NCBI GenBank assembly: GCA_025356655.1
Contig: JANXRW010000001.1
Location: forward strand, 1 to 64,000
Source of the DNA: Betaproteobacteria bacterium
GTDB taxonomy: Bacteria > Pseudomonadota > Gammaproteobacteria > Burkholderiales > SHXO01
Length of the DNA: 64,000 nt
Reading direction: 5' to 3'
In this document: positions 9,858 to 18,572 of the stretch, piece by piece
How the letters are laid out: every line of letters starts with the position of its first letter
How positions within the stretch are numbered: the stretch's first letter is position 1
The notes under the pieces: generated by a model
The model's input: the letters and a program-made list of their open reading frames with translations, nothing else
Told to the model about the DNA's origin: nothing
Databases searched by the model: none
Translations under genes and position numbers: made by a program

Positions 9858-10496
9858 TCAGTGCAAATCCCGCAAAGCTGGCCTACCCAGCCTGTAGACG
9901 GTGCGCCGGTCGCCGCCAGAGGCTGGCGGGATGGTGGCCAGCGGACAGGGCGACGGTCGGCGCCCATTGGCTCCCAGTGTGTCGTCGTCCCGGTAGGGCC
10001 CCCAGATGCCACCGTGCACCGGGCGAAACATCCACAACAGGTAGCCGCGGCGCGCGCCCAGCCCAAGCAGTTCCTCGGCATCGGGGGCGTCGGCCAGCAC
10101 CGCGGGCCTCCCCTCAGGTCCGAGGTTGACAGCCGCACCGAAGGCACGCAGGCAATCGAGGGCTTCGCGGCCGTCGGCACCAGGCCGCACGCAGGCCAAA
10201 CGCTCGGCGCGGGCCACATCCCAGGCGCCCAACTGCCACCCGGCTTCCAGGGCCGCGCGGTCCACCGACTCCAGGTGGCTCCACCGCTCGTTCAGCTGCA
10301 AGGCCGAACTGGGAACGGAGCGCCAAGCGACGGACCGCGCTTGGGGCAGGTCCGCGAGCCGCTCTTGCACGAATGCGTGCCAGTGCAGGGTGAGTATCAA
10401 GGGAGTGTCCGAACAAGGCACCGCGGTCAGGGTCACGGCAAACAGGGGCAATCCCGTGGCTGATACCTGCTCTTCGATCCGTTCGATGATGTCCAT
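9858..10496 (-). CDS. Conserved-looking hypothetical protein
   Basis: 212 residues, not recognised. ATG 10496 (MDIIERIEEQV) has GGAGG at 9 bases; the frame extends to 10625 but only through the hexamer-repeat flank. The protein is soluble, with no signal peptide or TM segment. It has a hydrophobic strand-rich start (LPLFAVTLTAV), many Trp residues, an AERLACVRPGADGREALDCL segment and a C-terminal YLLWMFRPVHGGIWGPYRDD stretch. It converges on the diguanylate cyclase (10-base gap) and diverges from dacB. Codon use and GC resemble the neighbours. No function is proposed. Confidence 0.6.
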   Translation of the reverse strand: MDIIERIEEQVSATGLPLFAVTLTAVPCSDTPLILTLHWHAFVQERLADLPQARSVAWRSVPSSALQLNERWSHLESVDRAALEAGWQLGAWDVARAERLACVRPGADGREALDCLRAFGAAVNLGPEGRPAVLADAPDAEELLGLGARRGYLLWMFRPVHGGIWGPYRDDDTLGANGRRPSPCPLATIPPASGGDRRTVYRLGRPALRDLH

Positions 10497-10630
10497 CAAA
10501 ACCCTCCAATCGTGAACGCGGGCCCGCTCAAACTCTTGCGGCGCATATTCTGTGCCAGGGCCGACGCGCAGCAACATCTGCATGTCCTCTGCCCGACACG
10601 GCGCGCGCCCACCGTGCGGCCGCACGCCGA

Positions 10631-10672
10631 CGGTGCCGGTGCCGGTGCCGGTGCCGGTGCCGGTGCCGGTGC
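10631..10672. repeat. Hexanucleotide tandem repeat (CGGTGC)x7
   Basis: Seven perfect copies of cggtgc lie in the 186-base divergent region between the hypothetical gene (start 10496) and dacB (start 10683). The array ends 10 bases before the dacB ATG, so it occupies the place of its ribosome-binding and core-promoter region. As a multiple of three, length changes would not shift any frame. Confidence 0.95.
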
Positions 10673-10682
10673 CTGATTTATC

Positions 10683-12143
10683 ATGATGCGGGTGATGCGA
10701 AGCGCAACCTCATCGTTGGCACGACGGCTCGTGCCCCTCCTGTTTCTGCCGGCGGGCGCGCTCGCGCAACCCTTGCCCCCCGAGGTGGTCCAGGCACTGG
10801 CGACGAGTGGCCTGCCCGAGTCCGCTCTGTCGGTCTATGTCCAGGTCCTGGGCAGCCCACAGCCGCTCCTCGCGATCAACGCCGATTTGGCCGCACAGCC
10901 CGCGTCCACCATGAAGCTCCTCACCGCCGCGGCCGCCCTGGAACTCCACGGTCCCACACGGACCTGGCGCACGGAGGCCTACCTGAGCGCGCCACTGCGG
11001 GAGGGCATCCTCGAGGGCGACCTTCTGTTAAAGGGTTACGGCGATCCGGGACTTACGCTTGAGCGGTTCTGGCTACTGCTGCGCGACCTGCGCGCCCGCG
11101 GCCTTCGAGACATCCGCGGCGACCTGGTGCTGGACCGCACCTACTTCGCGCCCCCACCCCTCGACGCGGCGAGTTTCGACGGCGAACCAGGGCGCCCCTA
11201 TAACGTGGGTCCCGATGCGCTGCTGGTGAACTTCAAATCGGTGCGCCTGCGCTTTCTGCCGGATGCTCGGCGCGACCGGGTCGAGATCCTGGCCGAGCCT
11301 CAGCTAGCCGGTGTCAGCGTGGTGAACGAGCTCGCCCTCGGAGCGGGTGAGTGCGGCAGTTGGCCGGAGCGTCCGGTGGCGGCGGGGCCCGTACTGACCT
11401 TCCGCGGCATCTTCCCGCTGGCCTGCGGAGAAAAGTCCCGCGGCTTCAGCGTTCTGGAACCGGACGCCTACCTCGAGGCGCTCTTCCGCCTGCTTTGGGG
11501 CGAACTCGGCGGCAGCTTTACCGGTCGCGCGCGCTCTGGCGAGGTCCGGGGAGCGGTGCCGTTCCTGCAACAGGAGTCTGCGTCGCTGGGCGAACTGCTA
11601 CGCGACATGAACAAGTTCAGCAACAACGTCATGGCGCGAAACTTGTTCCTCAGCCTCGCGGCCACGGGACAAGCGCCACCGCTGTCGCTCGAGGGCGCCG
11701 CCGCCGCCGTGCGGGACTGGCTGCGGCGCAGCCGGCTCGACTTCCCGGAGCTGGTCCTAGATAACGGGTCAGGGCTGTCGCGCACGGAGCGCATATCGGC
11801 TCGCCATCTGGGGCAATTGCTCTTGCATATGCAGGCTAGCCCTTGGCGGGCAGAATTCGTCGCATCGCTGCCCATTTCCGGCATGGACGGCACCTTACTG
11901 CGGCGTCTCACTGACGCCCCGGCACTGGGCCGGGCACACCTCAAGACGGGCTCATTGGAAGGCGTGCGGGCTACCGCGGGCTACCTGATCGACGTCCAGG
12001 GCCGTACGCTCGTCGTGGTGATCCTGGTGAACCACCCGCAGGCAGCCGCGTCGATCACCGCCCAGGATGCACTGCTGCAGTATCTTGCGGCCAGGGGTGC
12101 GCGGGCGGGCTGTTGCCGTCGTCCAGGCGCCGGCGAGCCCTGA
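10683..12143 (+). CDS. dacB: D-alanyl-D-alanine carboxypeptidase/endopeptidase (PBP4 type)
   Basis: 486 residues with a signal peptide (LARRLVPLLFLPAGALAQ). A periplasmic penicillin-binding protein that trims stem peptides and cleaves cross-links. All three active-site motifs are present: S-T-M-K at about residue 75, S-N-N at about 312 (MNKFSNNVM) and K-T-G at about 421 (HLKTGSLEG). Length fits class-C PBP4 (about 480). The large insert between motifs 1 and 2 is retained. The start is one of several nearby ATGs (10683, 10686, 10695), and no good ribosome site is visible because a (CGGTGC)7 repeat sits just upstream. Confidence 0.93.
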   Translation: MMRVMRSATSSLARRLVPLLFLPAGALAQPLPPEVVQALATSGLPESALSVYVQVLGSPQPLLAINADLAAQPASTMKLLTAAAALELHGPTRTWRTEAYLSAPLREGILEGDLLLKGYGDPGLTLERFWLLLRDLRARGLRDIRGDLVLDRTYFAPPPLDAASFDGEPGRPYNVGPDALLVNFKSVRLRFLPDARRDRVEILAEPQLAGVSVVNELALGAGECGSWPERPVAAGPVLTFRGIFPLACGEKSRGFSVLEPDAYLEALFRLLWGELGGSFTGRARSGEVRGAVPFLQQESASLGELLRDMNKFSNNVMARNLFLSLAATGQAPPLSLEGAAAAVRDWLRRSRLDFPELVLDNGSGLSRTERISARHLGQLLLHMQASPWRAEFVASLPISGMDGTLLRRLTDAPALGRAHLKTGSLEGVRATAGYLIDVQGRTLVVVILVNHPQAAASITAQDALLQYLAARGARAGCCRRPGAGEP

Positions 12144-12156
12144 GTCAGCCCTCACG

Positions 12157-12162
12157 TATAAT
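12157..12162 (+). promoter_or_regulatory. Perfect -10 box (TATAAT) upstream of glmU
   Basis: TATAAT lies 68 bases before the glmU GTG start, in the 86-base gap after dacB. The hexamer 17 bases upstream (gagccc) is a poor -35, so activator help or a weak promoter is likely. Confidence 0.45.
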
Positions 12163-12229
12163 CGGTGCTGGCGAGATTCTTGCAAGCCCACGGTTCCGTT
12201 GTCACTACACCATCGGTACATTCATCCCC

Positions 12230-13606
12230 GTGAACTCAAACCTCGATGTGGTAGTTCTTGCCGCCGGCAAGGGCACGCGCATGGCCTCAGAGCGCCCCAA
12301 GGTGCTGCACCTACTGGCCGGCCGCCCGTTACTGGCGCACGTGATCGACCGGGCCCGCGCCCTCGGGGCGGCGCAAACTCTGGTGGTTTATGGTCACGGT
12401 GGCGAGGCCGTGCCGGGTGCTTTCCCCGCCCCTGACGTGGCCTTCGTTCTGCAAGACCCACAGCAGGGCACCGGCCATGCGGTCCAGCAGGCGGTGCCAC
12501 ACCTCCAAGCTGGCGGTCGCACACTGGTGCTTTATGGCGACGTGCCCTTGCTGCCGCTCGACGCCCTGCAAGCCCTACGCGAAGCCGGCCCGTGCCTTTG
12601 CCTGCTCACGGCAGAACTGGAAAACCCCGACGGCTATGGCCGGATCGAGCGGGACGCCCGGGGCGAGATCTTCCGTATCGTGGAGGAGCGCGATGCCAAC
12701 GACGCGCAGCGGCGCATCCGCGAGGTGAACACCGGCATCCTGTGCGCCCCGACGGACGCGCTGGTAGGCTGGCTGGACAAACTTCGCCCGAACAATAGCC
12801 AGCGCGAGTACTACCTAACCGACGTGGTAGGGCTCGCCGTTGCGGAAGGCATTCCGGTTCGCTCCGTGCGCGTCAGCGACGCCTGGCGGGGCTTCGGGGT
12901 GAACACGCGGGCGCAACTCGCCGACATGGAACGGCGCCTGCAGCGGGAACAAGCCGAAGACCTTATGGCGCGCGGTATGTCACTGGCCGATCCGGAGCGC
13001 TTAGACCTTCGCGGCGAACTGGAATGCGAGCGCGATGTATTCGTCGACGTGGGTTGCATTTTTGAGGGCAAGGTCCTCCTCAAGGCCGGGGTGACCGTGG
13101 GGGCTTACTGCGTGCTGCGCAATACGGTCGTGGAGCGTGACACGGTGATTGCACCCTTCAGCCACATCGACGGCGCAGAGATTGGCCCGGAGTGCCGTGT
13201 CGGCCCCTACGCGCGGCTGCGTCCGGGCACCCGACTGGGCCCTCACGCGCACGTGGGGAACTTCGTGGAAACCAAGAACGCCAGCCTGGCAGAGGGCGCC
13301 AAGGCCAATCACCTGAGCTATCTGGGCGATGCCACCATCGGCCGCGGGGTAAACGTAGGCGCCGGTACGATCACCTGCAACTACGATGGCGTGAACAAAA
13401 GCCTCACGGTGATCGAGGACGGAGCATTCATCGGTTCCAACACCTCGCTCGTAGCCCCGGTTCGCGTCGGACGTGACGCGACGATCGGGGCGGGAAGCAC
13501 GATCACGCAGGACGCGCCCGCGGGCGAGCTCACCGTCGCCCGCGCCCGACAGATCACCATCGCGGGCTGGGAACGCCCACGCAAACAGGCGCCGGGCAAG
13601 AGCTGA
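12230..13606 (+). CDS. glmU: Bifunctional GlcN-1-P acetyltransferase / GlcNAc-1-P uridylyltransferase
   Basis: 458 residues, GTG start. Makes UDP-GlcNAc for peptidoglycan and LPS in the cytoplasm. The N-terminal uridylyltransferase has the LAAGKGTRMASERPKVLH signature (residues about 10-27), QQGTGHAV and YGDVPLL. The C-terminal half is a left-handed beta helix of hexapeptide repeats (V-G-A/I-G-x-x type, residues 260-440) with the acetyltransferase NFVETKNA and GDATIGRGVNVGAGTITCNY. The frame runs upstream to 12113 inside dacB, but homology begins at VNSNLDVVVLA. It lies 33 bases before glmS, which supplies its substrate pathway. Confidence 0.97.
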   Translation: MNSNLDVVVLAAGKGTRMASERPKVLHLLAGRPLLAHVIDRARALGAAQTLVVYGHGGEAVPGAFPAPDVAFVLQDPQQGTGHAVQQAVPHLQAGGRTLVLYGDVPLLPLDALQALREAGPCLCLLTAELENPDGYGRIERDARGEIFRIVEERDANDAQRRIREVNTGILCAPTDALVGWLDKLRPNNSQREYYLTDVVGLAVAEGIPVRSVRVSDAWRGFGVNTRAQLADMERRLQREQAEDLMARGMSLADPERLDLRGELECERDVFVDVGCIFEGKVLLKAGVTVGAYCVLRNTVVERDTVIAPFSHIDGAEIGPECRVGPYARLRPGTRLGPHAHVGNFVETKNASLAEGAKANHLSYLGDATIGRGVNVGAGTITCNYDGVNKSLTVIEDGAFIGSNTSLVAPVRVGRDATIGAGSTITQDAPAGELTVARARQITIAGWERPRKQAPGKS

Positions 13607-13639
13607 ACGCCCGCGCCGCCATCCTGAGGAATTAGCTCC

Positions 13640-15469
13640 ATGTGTGGAATCGTTGGCGCCGTAGCGCGGCGGGACGTGGTCCCGGTTCTCCTCGAAGGCC
13701 TGCGCAAACTCGAGTACCGCGGCTATGATTCCGCCGGCTTGGCCGTGCTCAACGGCGGCCTGCAGCGCCTGCGCGCCGTCGGGCGCGTCGCCGCCTTGGC
13801 CGACCGGGTGCAAAACAACGGGCTCACTGGCCTGGTGGGGATCGCTCACACGCGGTGGGCTACTCACGGTGTGCCCAGCGAACGCAACGCGCACCCGCAC
13901 GTGAGCGATGACGGGCTGGCGGTGGTGCACAACGGCATCATCGAAAACCATGAGGCCATGCGCCGGGAACTGGGCGCACTGGGCTACACCTTCGTCTCCG
14001 ACACCGATACCGAGGTGGTGGCGCACCTGATCCACCACCACCGCCGTCAGGGGCTCGAACTGCTGGAAGCAACCCACCGTGCCGTGTCCCGCTTGGTAGG
14101 CGCTTATGCGATTGCGGTTGTGGACGAGCGCCAGCCCGACCGCCTGGTGGTGGCGCGCCGAGGCGCCCCCCTGCTCCTGGGGCTAGGCGAGGGCGAGAAT
14201 TTTGCGGCGTCCGACGCCTCCGCACTGCTGCAGGTAACCCGGAAGATGGTCTATCTGGAAGAGGGCGACGTGGCCGAACTAACGCTTGAGGCCACCCGCA
14301 TCCTGGACGCCTCCGGCGCTGCTGTCACGCGACCGTTGCACGAGAGTGGGCTGAGCGCCGATGCGGTCGAACTGGGCCCTTACCGCCACTTCATGCAGAA
14401 GGAGATCTTCGAGCAGCCCGGGGCCGTCGCCAACACACTGGAGATGGTGGCGAACGCCAGTTCCATCATCCCGGAGCTGTTCGGCGCTGACGCCGCAACG
14501 GTCTTCCAGGGGGTCGACGCCGTCACCATATTGGCCTGCGGCACGAGTAACCACGCCGGCATGGTAGCGCGTTACTGGATCGAGGCCATCGCCGGTCTGC
14601 CCTGCAGCGTGGAAATCGCCAGCGAATTCCGCTACCGCGACAGCGTTCCCAACCCTAACGCCCTGATCATCGGGATCTCCCAGTCCGGGGAGACGGCGGA
14701 CACCATCGCCGCCCTGGAGCACGCCCAAGGCCTGGGGCAGCGGCGCACGCTCGCTCTGTGCAACGTGGCCGAGAGTGCCATCATCCGCCTCTGTCGCCTG
14801 CGCTTCCTCACCCGGGCCGGCCCCGAGATCGGCGTGGCCTCCACCAAGGCCTTCACCACACAGTTGGCGGCGCTCTTCCTGCTCACTCTGGTACTGGCCA
14901 AGCAACGCGGGCGGCTGAGCCCGGGAACCGAGGGGGAACACCTCACGGCGCTGCGCCACCTGCCCAGTGCGCTGGAGCATGTGTTGGCCGTGGAACCCCA
15001 GATCGAGGAGTGGGCGAAGGCCTTTGCCGGAAAGCGGCACGCCCTCTTTCTCGGTCGCGGCATGCACTATCCCATTGCACTGGAGGGCGCGCTTAAGCTC
15101 AAGGAGATCACCTATATCCACGCGGAGGCCTACGCCGCGGGAGAACTCAAGCACGGCCCCTTGGCCTTGGTGGATGAGGACATGCCCGTAGTGGCCATTG
15201 CACCCAACGACGCCCTCGTGGAAAAGCTGAAATCGAACCTCCAGGAGGTGCGCGCGCGCGGGGGCGAACTCTTCGTGGTGGCCGATGCCGACACCGCTTT
15301 CACCGGCTCGGACGCTGTCCACGTGATCCGACTACCCGAAAACCGCGGCGCCTTGAGTCCCATCCTGCATGTGGTGGCACTCCAGCTGCTGGCCTACCAC
15401 ACGGCCCTGGTCCGGGGCACCGACGTGGACAAGCCCCGGAACCTCGCCAAGTCCGTGACCGTGGAGTAA
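13640..15469 (+). CDS. glmS: Glutamine-fructose-6-phosphate aminotransferase (isomerizing)
   Basis: 609 residues, the standard length. Converts fructose-6-P and glutamine to glucosamine-6-P, the entry step to UDP-GlcNAc. The catalytic Cys is residue 2 ([13 protein letters not shown]). The glutaminase domain covers 1-230 ([16 protein letters not shown]), followed by two SIS sugar-isomerase domains with [17 protein letters not shown] and the C-terminal [12 protein letters not shown]. Probably co-transcribed with glmU. No glmS riboswitch-like structure is expected or seen in the 33-base gap. Confidence 0.97.
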   Translation: MCGIVGAVARRDVVPVLLEGLRKLEYRGYDSAGLAVLNGGLQRLRAVGRVAALADRVQNNGLTGLVGIAHTRWATHGVPSERNAHPHVSDDGLAVVHNGIIENHEAMRRELGALGYTFVSDTDTEVVAHLIHHHRRQGLELLEATHRAVSRLVGAYAIAVVDERQPDRLVVARRGAPLLLGLGEGENFAASDASALLQVTRKMVYLEEGDVAELTLEATRILDASGAAVTRPLHESGLSADAVELGPYRHFMQKEIFEQPGAVANTLEMVANASSIIPELFGADAATVFQGVDAVTILACGTSNHAGMVARYWIEAIAGLPCSVEIASEFRYRDSVPNPNALIIGISQSGETADTIAALEHAQGLGQRRTLALCNVAESAIIRLCRLRFLTRAGPEIGVASTKAFTTQLAALFLLTLVLAKQRGRLSPGTEGEHLTALRHLPSALEHVLAVEPQIEEWAKAFAGKRHALFLGRGMHYPIALEGALKLKEITYIHAEAYAAGELKHGPLALVDEDMPVVAIAPNDALVEKLKSNLQEVRARGGELFVVADADTAFTGSDAVHVIRLPENRGALSPILHVVALQLLAYHTALVRGTDVDKPRNLAKSVTVE

Positions 15470-16732
15470 GTTGGGAGTGGGCGTGCCTTCAGATGCTCGC
15501 CCGCTGTCAATCAAGCGACCCGCGCTGAAGGCCGTCCATCACCTTTGCCGTTAGTAGCCGTCGCCGCGGAGGGTTCCCGATTTGCGATAGACGCTCACGG
15601 AGCGCGTTGGTGCGGACTTTGCCGGATAGCTCCATTATGGGAGAGCCTGTTGAGCTCAAATCATGTCGATATCAAATCTGATTGGCGCGGGCTTGAACCC
15701 AGCGCCGCCGAGATGCTAGCGGCTTTGTGAAAGGGCCCAAGAAAGTCATTACCCTCCTTAGTTCCCCTATGTGAGGATAATGACCTTCTTTTCGTCACCC
15801 ATTTCCCACCAGGTCCACGTCCTACGCATTCCACAGCGCTAACCGCCTGCTGCTCGCGTGCGACTGCCCGGTGACAAGTGTGAGCGGCAGAAGGAAATGG
15901 CTCGCCAGCGAGGCACCGGCGTACACCGACTCATGGGCGAGATGCCGACACCTCTGCTTGCCGAGTTCGACGCCAGGGCACCATTCCGCCTCCGCGGGGA
16001 GCGTGGTCGTGGCCAGACGCGCGGGCTGAATCTGCCTCAAAAGGCGAAAGGGGCGACGTAACGGAGGCTAGTGTTACCGTTCGCCAGCCGTTGCGGGTCG
16101 GGCAGTCGGTCTCTCCCGGCAAGGTGGAGGTGAGTTGAAGTCGCAGGGCCTGCTTTCTGCGGGACGCGGCGAGCCAAAGGTCGGCCGAAGCGCCTCCGGC
16201 ACACGCGGGAAGTTCTCACACAACCCACGCCAGACGAGCCCGACCTATGAACCGGATGGTGGGCAGCATCACCTTGCTTCCCGCAGCACATCTCCAACTG
16301 GGCGCTGGACCCGGAGCGGCGCCGCCCGACGGCCTGTCCTCGCTGTAGCTCCCGGTCTCGGCGAGATCCTGCTCTGCCGTATCGGTTATGTCGAAGTCCC
16401 CTATTCCCCCCGGCCGCGACATCGGAGAGCCCTTGGTCGATATCAGCCTTCCAGGCCGTCGCTTTCTGGAACTGGATTTCGCGCCGCGTCTTCACCTCCC
16501 GCAGCGCATCGCGCACCACCTCGCCACCCAAGGTTGGTCCGGAGCTTATGTTCTTGTTTTTTCGGCACCCAATCCTAGGCGATCCTAGCCTGGTGGCTAT
16601 CCGGGCGACTACCCCTGTCGTGCTTCGCAACAAGAGCTGGGGGGAGACGTAACCAGGGATTCATCGACTTGTCATAGGGCAAGAGCACACTTGGCTCGGT
16701 GCTGGTGCGTCCCATTAGGAGGAGCTGCAGAC
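15470..16732. other. 1.26 kb region without a convincing gene
   Basis: Open frames here are short, lack ribosome sites and do not look like known families. Three things stand out: a scrap ending in IKSDWRGLEPSAAEMLAAL (plus strand, stop 15728-15730), a strong hairpin (15739-15790), and a minus-strand scrap (around 16430-16560, EIQFQKATAWKADIDQGL) that vaguely recalls the start of XamI-type restriction proteins. The impression is of decayed accessory DNA, but this is a judgement by eye. Confidence 0.6.
15739..15790. repeat. Long AT-rich inverted repeat (hairpin)
   Basis: Arms 15739-15756 and 15773-15790 pair at 16 of 18 positions around a 16-base loop. On the plus strand the second arm runs into TTTTCG. 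The AT-rich arms (GTCATTA/TAATGAC core) contrast with the GC-rich surroundings. It could be a terminator for glmS read-through (270 bases downstream), a small mobile-repeat remnant or a protein-binding palindrome. Confidence 0.7.
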
Positions 16733-17908
16733 ATGGCAACATACGTCTCTGGACGCCCGCGTCCATCTCAGGCCACCGGCTTTGCGCTCCATGCGGACCC
16801 GGGCACCGCACACCGGGATCTGCGCTACCGCGAACTGCCCCCGCCCACGGGCGAGGCCCCCTTCCATCTGGATCTGGAGACGGTGCTCCCCGCCGCCACG
16901 ATCGAGGGCATCAAGCGGGCGGGTAAGCTGACGTTCCATGTCAACGGCGACATGGGAGGGATCCGAGATAGCGTGCCCCAAACCCTGGTAGCGAAGGGGA
17001 TGGAGTCGGACTTTGCGCCGAACCCAGCGCCGGGTGCAAACCCTTCGTTTCTCTACGTCCTCGGCGACTGCGTCTACTTCAACGGCGAGGTGAAGGAGTA
17101 CTACGCTCAGTTCTACCAGCCCTACGAGTTCTATCCCGCGCCGATCTTCGCGGTTCCCGGCAACCACGATGGCGAGAATCTTCCCGACGAAGACACGCTA
17201 CAGGGCTTCATGCGCAACTTCTGTGCGGCGAAGCCGGTGGTCATGCCGGAGGCAGGCGACTCCGGTCGCACGGCGATGGTCCAACCCAACGTTTACTGGG
17301 TCCTTGACACGCCTTTCGCCAGCTTCCTCGGGCTCTACAGTAACGTCCCCGAGGGCGGGGCCATCCGACAAGATCAGCAGGATTGGTTGGTAGGACAGTT
17401 GAAGGAACTGACAACGGAGCGCCCCGTGCTCCTGTGCCTGCATCACCCGGTCTATTCCGCCGACGATCACCATTCCGGCAGCACCCACATGAAGGAGATA
17501 CTGGACGAGGCCTTCTCCAAGGCCAAGCGCACGCCCGAGTTGATCCTCGCCGGCCATGTTCACAACTATCAGCGCCTGACCCGCCCGCTCCCCGCGGGAA
17601 AACAACTGCCCTACCTCGTCGCAGGCGCCGGGGGATACCACAACCTCCATCACGTGAAGAAGGTGGACGGTGAATCGATGGTGCCGCCCGTGGTCTTCGA
17701 CGCTACGGACGGCGACGCCGTCACCCTGGAACGTTACTGCGACGACCACCACGGCTTTCTTCGCCTGGAGGTGGACCAAGAGCTCATCGTGGGTCGCTAC
17801 TACAGCGTGCCACGTCCGCAGGACTCCTACTCCAAGCCCTCCAAGCTGCAGGACTATTTCGAGTTCGACTGGCGCAACCGCAAGTACCGGCCCAACACCC
17901 TGGGCTAG
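16733..17908 (+). CDS. Calcineurin-like metallophosphoesterase
   Basis: 391 residues, ATG 16733 with AGGAGGAG upstream. All the dimetal motifs of the family are visible in order: a GD-type start (VNGDMGG, about 78), GDCVY (about 112), GNHD (about 142), LHHPVYS (about 239) and GHVHNYQRL (about 278). This fits a phosphatase or phosphodiesterase related to purple acid phosphatase. Substrate is unknown. No signal peptide is visible, so it may be cytoplasmic or exported by other means. It has a strong ribosome site but no operon partner. It is flanked on both sides by DNA without intact genes, which suggests an acquired or isolated gene. Confidence 0.85.
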   Translation: MATYVSGRPRPSQATGFALHADPGTAHRDLRYRELPPPTGEAPFHLDLETVLPAATIEGIKRAGKLTFHVNGDMGGIRDSVPQTLVAKGMESDFAPNPAPGANPSFLYVLGDCVYFNGEVKEYYAQFYQPYEFYPAPIFAVPGNHDGENLPDEDTLQGFMRNFCAAKPVVMPEAGDSGRTAMVQPNVYWVLDTPFASFLGLYSNVPEGGAIRQDQQDWLVGQLKELTTERPVLLCLHHPVYSADDHHSGSTHMKEILDEAFSKAKRTPELILAGHVHNYQRLTRPLPAGKQLPYLVAGAGGYHNLHHVKKVDGESMVPPVVFDATDGDAVTLERYCDDHHGFLRLEVDQELIVGRYYSVPRPQDSYSKPSKLQDYFEFDWRNRKYRPNTLG

Positions 17909-17994
17909 ACCCTACGCCCGACCGCCATCGGCTGCCTCACGCCCCCCCCCGATCGGTGTGTCGGCAGTTCCATCCGGCAGCGCACCGGCACGGC

Positions 17995-18437
17995 GAGTTC
18001 CCGGGCGGAGGCCACCGCCTCGGTACGCCAGCCCATGCCGCTGCGCTCAGCGTCGTGGCGCCTGTTCGGGCAAAGCTCAATAGGTCGATGGGCGCGATCG
18101 TTTGATGGTCCTCGGCGCGACTCCAGGGGTCGCCGCTAGGGCCCGGGTCGCGCAGGCCCTCCAGCGCCAGGGCCGCCTTCAGTGCCTCCGCGCCGCCCGC
18201 TTCCTGGACTGCACGGGCCACCCGTTCGATCAAGCGCCAGGCGGACAAATAGTCGAGCTTAGACACGGTGTGCAGCCGCAATCCTGAGTCCAGGAGGCGC
18301 TTCTCCCAAACGGGGTTGGCGGTGTTGATGTTCCGGGCGTGCCCATGCAGGCCGCCAGGAGGGTGAAGTAGGTGGCGGGGAGTGCTCCAGGCCCATGCTC
18401 TCGGCCCCCGGGCGAATGGGCTCCAATACGCCTGCAT
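17995..18437 (-). pseudogene. Decayed fragment, possibly of an ABC-transporter substrate-binding protein
   Basis: A minus-strand frame of about 145 residues has no plausible start and is truncated at both ends. The central part (YLSAWRLIERVARAVQEAGG, then AEALKAALALEGL and RAEDHQTIAPIDLLSFARTG) resembles the C-terminal lobe of periplasmic binding proteins of the branched-chain amino-acid type, where an A-L-E-G-L segment and R-A-E-D-H-Q occur. The flanking parts of the frame look like non-coding translation. The remaining 664-base gap (17909-18572) holds nothing else I can support. The family assignment is weak. Confidence 0.35.
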
Positions 18438-18572
18438 TTGGGCGCCGACGGTGGGCGATGCTGGCCTAGACTACGGCGAGGGGTTTAGCGCTAGCCAGCC
18501 CTCACGATCAACCGTAAACTTAGCTCCTGGTATGCCCTGTCTCCTCCCCCCATTCTCTCGCCCGACTCGTTC

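Noticed and set aside
10631-10672. Tandem repeat considered as part of a CRISPR or a coding Ala-Pro tract
   Set aside because: There are no spacers. The minus-strand Ala-Pro reading lies upstream of the well-supported start at 10496.
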